DNA of 10,017 bases from the NCBI GenBank assembly GCA_030426875.1, contig JAUHXI010000038.1:1-10017 (forward strand), in the 5' to 3' direction. How positions within the stretch are numbered: the first letter of the stretch is position 1; every line of letters begins with the position of its first letter. Source of the stretch: a bacterium. GTDB lineage: Bacteria > Patescibacteriota > Gracilibacteria > UM-FILTER-43-11. Shown here piece by piece: positions 6,213 to 10,017 of this stretch. Made by a program: the position numbers and the translations under genes. Below the pieces are notes generated by a model, which saw nothing but the letters and a program-made list of their open reading frames with translations, ran no database searches and was not told the origin of the DNA.

Positions 6213-7841
6213 ATGAGAAACAAATTTTTTAAGCACGTGTCCAATAATCGTATCGGATATGTGATTGGTGCCGTTTTGGTGGCCGTGGTTGGAGTCAGCC
6301 TTGGTGGCGATACTGGTGAAAGAGTAGCAGATTTTCATGACCCAGCCAACTCAAGTATGATGGTGGGTGATGTTTCATCTCTACTTGGAAATGAACCAGG
6401 TTTTACCTTTGAAGCGGCAGATGTCGTTTATAGTGGTGAGCCGTTCAGTGTTACCTGGGATAACGGTGACTCTCAAGATCAGGCTTCTATTTATTTAGTC
6501 CCTGCTAATAAATCTGATGGTGAAGCGGTCAAGCTGACCCAACTTTATGGCGAAAAAACCAATGTTTCGTTGGATGAATTTGCCAATGGGGATTACTTTT
6601 TTGGTATGATGACGGGTCGCAATATGGCCATTTCTGACACGTTTACGTTGACCAATGACATCAGTGCGATTGAGTCTTATCAAATGGATTTGATGTCTGA
6701 AAGTTTGGAAGTTCAACAGTCTGAACTTTTGAACCTTAAGGCCAGTGCCCGCTCATCAGAGGTGGCTGTGACTCAGATTCAGGCTCAAGTGAATGACATG
6801 GAAAGCCAGCTCAACGCGGCTCAAACTGAGATGACGTTGAAGCAGTCGGCCGTGGCTCAAGCAAAGACTAAGGTTGCTACAGCTGAGTTGGAAGTGGCTA
6901 ATGCTCAATCGGCTGTTAATGCCCTTGAGAATCAGTTAAACCTTTCAAATGCTAACACCCAACAGGCTTCTGACAGTGATTATAAATATAAGATTGTTGT
7001 TGTGAATGAATCATTGGATCAAAAGCAGTCTGAATTGGCTTTGGCTCAAGAAAATGTGGCTGCTTTAGAATCAGAATTAAAGCTGACTTCTAATCGTTTA
7101 GAGGCGGCTGCACTTCAGGCTGAATTGACCCTTTCAAAGGCCGAAGTGACTACATTGAAGTCTGACATCGATACATTGAAGGCTGAAATCACTGCTCAAG
7201 AGGCAAAATTAGCCGATTCTATGGCTGTGACTAGTTCTGAGTCTGTGATGGCTCAAAATCAAGTCTTATCTCTTGAAACTGAGCTGAATCAAGCTAAGGC
7301 TGACCTTCAAATTGCTCAAGTGACTTTGAATACTGCAATGGATGAACTCAAAGTGGCTGAACAAGCGTTTACAGCTTCTGAATTGCAGGTGACGGAGCTT
7401 CAAACTGAGTTGGCTACGATGAAGACTGAGCTTCAGATGATGAAGGCGGAAGCCGTAAATGAAGCGGCCAATGCAGACGTTTTAGATGCGGTTATTACCC
7501 AACAGCAAATGCAGTTGGAAAATTCTCAAATGAAGTTGACCACCCCAGAGACTGGTAATTCTGAGACTAAGTTTACCGTTTCTCTTGGTGGTAGTTCGTT
7601 TAAAGATGCTGATTCTAATGATGCGACTAGTTCGACTAATGATTTAAATGTCACTACACTGTCCGATTCCGGCCCTGCTACAAGCATGACTGGTGGTGAT
7701 TCAGATCATGATGGTAAAACTAATATAACTAATCCATCTTCTGAGCCAAATAGTGCTACTCTTATAGAATATGGCATTGCCCTTCCATCTAATAGTGATG
7801 TTCTTGAGGTTAAGGATACATTGAATCTGCTAGCTAACTAG
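6213..7841 (+). CDS. Membrane-anchored Ig-like/coiled-coil surface protein
   Basis: Protein of 542 residues from the ATG at 6213. A TTG at 6144 would add 23 residues but overlaps the promoter's -35 box and is rejected. Order of parts: a short basic N-terminus (RNKFFKHVSNNR), one membrane helix or uncleaved signal (about 14-30), a linker, and a beta domain (about 65-148) with YSGEPFSVTWDNG, IYLVPANKSDG and NGDYFFGMM...SDTFTL. That pattern is like Kre9/KNH-type Ig-like domains. Next comes a long alpha-helical coiled coil (about 151-441) rich in Ala, Gln, Glu and Leu with no Gly or Pro. It has likely breaks near 243-266 and 336-347 and heptads such as LKSDIDT-LKAEITA. The tail (443-542) is Ser/Thr/Asn/Asp-rich with DSDHDG (496-501), a DxDxDG calcium-loop-like motif. 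It is probably displayed outside the cell as a rod. It is flanked by two PrsW paralogues, which makes it a candidate substrate. I do not recognise a named family. Confidence 0.85.
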   Translation: MRNKFFKHVSNNRIGYVIGAVLVAVVGVSLGGDTGERVADFHDPANSSMMVGDVSSLLGNEPGFTFEAADVVYSGEPFSVTWDNGDSQDQASIYLVPANKSDGEAVKLTQLYGEKTNVSLDEFANGDYFFGMMTGRNMAISDTFTLTNDISAIESYQMDLMSESLEVQQSELLNLKASARSSEVAVTQIQAQVNDMESQLNAAQTEMTLKQSAVAQAKTKVATAELEVANAQSAVNALENQLNLSNANTQQASDSDYKYKIVVVNESLDQKQSELALAQENVAALESELKLTSNRLEAAALQAELTLSKAEVTTLKSDIDTLKAEITAQEAKLADSMAVTSSESVMAQNQVLSLETELNQAKADLQIAQVTLNTAMDELKVAEQAFTASELQVTELQTELATMKTELQMMKAEAVNEAANADVLDAVITQQQMQLENSQMKLTTPETGNSETKFTVSLGGSSFKDADSNDATSSTNDLNVTTLSDSGPATSMTGGDSDHDGKTNITNPSSEPNSATLIEYGIALPSNSDVLEVKDTLNLLAN

Positions 7842-7874
7842 TTTGATCAATTGTTGATACACCTTGCTTCATTT

Positions 7875-7909
7875 AAAAAAGCCTCATCGTAAATGGTGAG
7901 GCTTTTTTT
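7875..7909. terminator. Bidirectional rho-independent terminator
   Basis: The stem GCCTCATC/GGTGAGGC (7881-7888 with 7895-7902, one T-G wobble) has a six-base loop. It is preceded by six A (7875-7880) and followed by seven T (7903-7909), so it reads as an intrinsic terminator on both strands. It lies 34 bases after the stop of the coiled-coil gene and also faces the convergent PrsW B gene, whose stop is at 8120. Confidence 0.85.
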
Positions 7910-7934
7910 ATTTAACTCATTTTACGCATACTCC

Positions 7935-8015
7935 TAGCTTTAGGAGCTGTTAGCCTTTAGCTGTTAGACTTTTATTTTTAGCGGAGCTAAAAAGGGATGG
8001 TTTTTTTAACAGCTA
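7935..8015. repeat. Intergenic cluster of short AGCT-centred repeats and palindromes
   Basis: In the 278-base gap between convergent genes, AGCTGTTAG occurs twice directly (7945-7953 and 7959-7967). TAGCTGTTA (7958-7966) is inverted at 8007-8015 (TAACAGCTA). An 8-bp perfect hairpin TTTTTAGC-GGA-GCTAAAAA lies between them (7975-7993). CCTAGCTTTAGG (7933-7944) is a further small palindrome. The hairpin lacks a following T-run on either strand, so it is not a standard terminator. The rest of the gap (8016-8119) shows nothing I can name. Confidence 0.6.
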
Positions 8016-8119
8016 ATAAAAGGTTGTGAGGGTTAGAAATTTAAGTGAAAAGTGTGGGACATGAATATTTAATCACAAATCTCCACTCCTTTGTTCAGTG
8101 TTCATCAATTGCATTGTAT

Positions 8120-9247
8120 TTATTGTACTGTGGCGTGGGTTCCACCATATCGCTCTTGTTGGATTTCTTTTTGGGCTTTTAGAACTGCGATTTGTAGGCG
8201 TAATTTTTCAAAATCCAGTTGAGGCATGGTGTTGCTTCCGATTAAGCCGTATTGAATTTGATTGGGTTTGGCGTGGAGTAATCTTAAGACCGTTATGGCT
8301 AAAACAATGACGATGCCTGAGGCTAGATTTCTCATTCCTAAATTTAAAAATAGGTTAAAACCTGCATGGACTAAAGAGGCGATGAAAAATCCTTGGTTGA
8401 CTGAGATGGATTTAAAAATGGTTTCCTTTTTAAAGATGGCTCTCACCCAAAAAGGAAGGTTGTATTTGCCTTTTTCAATTTCATAATTGGCTAAAATGGA
8501 ATTAGAAAATAGAGTGGTTCCATAAAAATAGCCTAAAATCCCTGAAGCACACACGTGCAGTAGGGTGGTGAAAATCGACCGATAAATCACAATTCTTTGA
8601 AAATCGGGTGAGCCGTAATTCACGTAAAAGAAGAGGATGTTTTCTACAAAAGCAAAGGCTAAGCCCACGTACAGCGCGTTGACCATGGCTGATCCCACGG
8701 CATGGATCTTTTGGTTCACCAAGAATGGATTGATGGTGTATTTAAAGTATTCTTCCAAAACGGCAAAAACAATGATGGCGCCTGCGGTTGAGAGCACAAA
8801 GGTTTGTCCGCCAAATATATGTGTGAGGCCTTCGAGGCTCAAAATACCCAAAAAGAAAAGCAAAATGGGGGTCAAATTGTAGAGTTTTTTAAAAATTGGC
8901 ACATGATAACGCCTTGTGCCTTTTTTTTGAATGGGTTTGAATAATGTGTTCAAAAACCCAAATATCGTCACGAAGGTCAGGATGAATAACACCAATATGC
9001 CTAGTTGCACGGTTGATTCCAAGAAGGAGTTTTCTAGGATGGGCCATTTCCCCTTTAATTTGAAAATCCAATTGGCCAATACCCATTTATGGAATAGGAT
9101 GACAGGTAAAATTGAAACGGTGCCCATTAAAAAAATGCCCAGACTTTGTTTGATTGATTTTTGACCTGGCTTTTTCAGATAAAAATAACTTCCAAAAAAT
9201 AGGGGTGTGATCAGAGCAAGCCCTATTATTTTTAGGAGTGGGGTCAT
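8120..9247 (-). CDS. PrsW-family intramembrane metalloprotease, paralogue B
   Basis: Multi-pass protein of 375 residues with the same architecture as paralogue A and intact predicted active-site residues: EEYFK at 165-169, VEN with E202-N203, R223 and H231 in RSIFTTLLH, and HAGFN at 294-298. Differences from A cluster in the N-terminal third, in loops, and in the short segment after HAGFN, where B lacks about ten residues. The C-terminal tail retains QIQYGLIGS, MP, DFEKLRLQI and KEIQ, so the cytoplasmic tail is conserved as well as the active site. The start is the ATG at 9247; upstream there is neither a Shine-Dalgarno site nor a convincing promoter. The gene converges on the coiled-coil gene across the terminator at 7875-7909. 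Probable role: site-1-type cleavage of a membrane protein; which one is not shown by the sequence. Confidence 0.9.
   Translation of the reverse strand: MTPLLKIIGLALITPLFFGSYFYLKKPGQKSIKQSLGIFLMGTVSILPVILFHKWVLANWIFKLKGKWPILENSFLESTVQLGILVLFILTFVTIFGFLNTLFKPIQKKGTRRYHVPIFKKLYNLTPILLFFLGILSLEGLTHIFGGQTFVLSTAGAIIVFAVLEEYFKYTINPFLVNQKIHAVGSAMVNALYVGLAFAFVENILFFYVNYGSPDFQRIVIYRSIFTTLLHVCASGILGYFYGTTLFSNSILANYEIEKGKYNLPFWVRAIFKKETIFKSISVNQGFFIASLVHAGFNLFLNLGMRNLASGIVIVLAITVLRLLHAKPNQIQYGLIGSNTMPQLDFEKLRLQIAVLKAQKEIQQERYGGTHATVQ
8625..8659. repeat. 35-bp exact direct repeat, copy 2 (within PrsW paralogue B)
   Basis: Identical to 5513-5547, in the same orientation, about 3.1 kb away. Recombination between the two copies would delete the coiled-coil gene and leave one chimaeric PrsW gene. 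Confidence 0.85.
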
Positions 9248-9563
9248 ATTTTTTAATTTCCAAATTCCAAACTTGTTTATTATTCAACCCTCTAGTGCTC
9301 ACTTATTTTTACAATGTTTAGAAGCGGTAAGCTTTTCCCATTATTCTTTTGCTGGAGCTTATCATAAGGGTTGGCTATGATTGGGTGCGAAGCGCGTGAC
9401 CTGAGTTAGAATTCAAGCATGTGATTTTATCCGTTTATTTTAACACATTTACTGTTTTTTAACAATTCTAATGCCTTGCCTAATGACATAAAAAATGGCA
9501 GAATAACTGTCGGCCGTGAAGATTTAAGGGATGGATTCAGTGACTCAGGTTTATTCTTTAGTT
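9248..9563. other. Gene-poor interval with long-range inverted repeat; possible structured leader
   Basis: No convincing gene is found here. ACCTGAGT (9399-9406) can pair with ACTCAGGT (9543-9550), extendable by a G-T wobble at each end, enclosing smaller pairings such as ATTCT (9465-9469) with AGAAT (9500-9504). A frame without an ATG runs from 9425 to the TAA at 9587-9589 and encodes a protein-like C-terminal string (GRITVGREDL...FFSFDSSIKNP). It could start at CTG 9452 or TTG 9476, be a gene remnant, or be chance. I see no tRNA and no riboswitch class that I can identify. Confidence 0.35.
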
Positions 9564-9592
9564 TTGACTCATCGATAAAGAACCCATAAATA
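9564..9592 (+). promoter_or_regulatory. Predicted promoter of the LysM protein gene
   Basis: TTGACT (9564-9569), a 17-base spacer and TAAATA (9587-9592) form a plausible promoter; shifted -10 choices (ATAAAT at 9586, AATAAT at 9589) are equally possible. The start would fall near 9599, giving a leader of about 65 bases to the ATG at 9664. This is the third TTGACTC -35 element in the window (others at 1617 and 4490). Confidence 0.45.
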
Positions 9593-9663
9593 ATGAGGCA
9601 CGATCAGCGCGTCACGCAAAGCTTGGTTTGGATGTTCCGTCCTCGCCGCACGATGCTTCTAAA

Positions 9664-10017
9664 ATGAATGACTTGCCCCCTCCTTCTGAGGATAAGGCTG
9701 GTAAAGTGGACTTTAATAAGCGTTTTTTCAGACGTGTTTTTGCTTTTGCTTTTGCCTTCTTGATCATCACTTCCATCACGTCTTTGGATCAGTATTCAGT
9801 CTACGGAAATACGAGTTATGATGATTTGTTGAATCAGGGGCAGACGCTTGAAGAGCTTTTGAGTCAGCGTAGTCCTGGTGATATCGCAATGCTTGAGTTT
9901 GAGGAGGGTATTTTTTTAAAGCCAAATATTAACCTACAAGAGGGAGATCGTAGTCAGTTGGGTGATTTGTATGCTTATGCAGTGAGTCCTGGAGACACGA
10001 TGTCATCCATTGCTGCT
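9664..10017 (+). CDS. Membrane-anchored LysM-domain protein (5' part), probable peptidoglycan hydrolase
   Basis: The gene runs off the right edge; 118 residues are visible from the ATG at 9664. A basic N-terminus (NKRFFRRV) precedes one hydrophobic helix (about 25-40), which is a signal anchor or signal peptide. A linker follows, and a LysM domain begins at about residue 103: YAYAVSPGDTMSSIAA matches the LysM opening 'Y-x-V-x-x-GDT-L-x-x-IA'. LysM domains bind the N-acetylglucosamine part of peptidoglycan. Proteins with this layout often continue into an M23 or NlpC/P60 hydrolase domain, which is not visible here. The start is uncertain. The same frame stays open back to 9568 with protein-like content (EARSARHAKLGLDVP), but only non-ATG starts (TTG 9628, ATA 9586) are available. 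A different frame from ATG 9593 ends at 9667 and overlaps this ATG as ATGA. Confidence 0.75.
   Translation, partial: MNDLPPPSEDKAGKVDFNKRFFRRVFAFAFAFLIITSITSLDQYSVYGNTSYDDLLNQGQTLEELLSQRSPGDIAMLEFEEGIFLKPNINLQEGDRSQLGDLYAYAVSPGDTMSSIAA

Noticed and set aside
6660..7560. Short-period repetitive DNA in the coiled-coil region, suggesting a tandem repeat array or CRISPR
   Set aside because: The similarity has a 21-base (seven-codon) period from heptads of Leu/Ala/Glu/Gln codons and is imperfect; there are no conserved repeat and spacer units.
9370..9432. Possible tRNA-like segment with a GAATTCAAGC string
   Set aside because: No acceptor stem, anticodon arm or T-loop can be laid out in the right order.
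9425..9589. Small protein gene of up to 54 codons before the LysM gene
   Set aside because: It has no ATG or GTG start in frame and no ribosome site; only CTG, TTG or ATT could start it. Kept as a note under the intergenic region rather than called as a gene.

Overview
This is an AT-rich bacterial window with standard stop codons: TAA, TAG and TGA all end recognisable genes. The genes are compact, and I see no clear AGGAGG-type Shine-Dalgarno sequence in front of any of the nine complete starts. Several transcripts look leaderless or nearly so. Together with short intergenic gaps, a MazF-type toxin, PrsW-type membrane proteases and a LysM cell-wall protein with an N-terminal anchor, this would fit a Patescibacteria/CPR-like lineage (for example Peregrinibacteria/Gracilibacteria-like). 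No rRNA or taxonomic marker is present, so that placement is a weak inference. There are no tRNA or rRNA genes, no CRISPR array and no insertion sequence.

Left part (1-1535): the 3' end of an unrecognised gene overlaps a PemK/MazF-family toxin gene by four bases (ATGA), as in a toxin-antitoxin operon. It is followed by a two-helix membrane protein with a DUF3592-like extracytoplasmic domain.

Centre left (1617-4428): a promoter with a TTGACTC -35 box precedes a phytoene desaturase (CrtI)-family FAD enzyme. Fifty-three bases further on is a compact ABC1/UbiB/AarF-family kinase. The two are probably co-transcribed and suggest an isoprenoid-lipid (carotenoid or quinone) function. A small tail-anchored protein with a possible PH-like (YcxB-like) domain follows behind its own promoter and converges on the next gene, sharing its stop codon bases.

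Centre right (4978-9247): two close paralogues of the PrsW intramembrane metalloprotease family, both on the minus strand, flank a plus-strand gene. That gene encodes a membrane-anchored protein with an Ig-like (Kre9/KNH-like) domain, a coiled coil of about 290 residues without glycine or proline, and a tail carrying a DxDxDG calcium-binding-like motif. The first protease gene and the coiled-coil gene are divergent with overlapping promoters. The coiled-coil gene and the second protease gene converge on a bidirectional terminator and a small palindrome/repeat cluster. My main hypothesis is that this is a protease-substrate module: two site-1-type proteases and a single-span surface protein they process, or whose status they sense.

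Right end (9248-10017): a 416-base gene-poor stretch holds a long-range inverted repeat, a non-ATG small open frame and a third TTGACTC promoter. It leads into a truncated gene for a membrane-anchored LysM protein, probably a peptidoglycan hydrolase.
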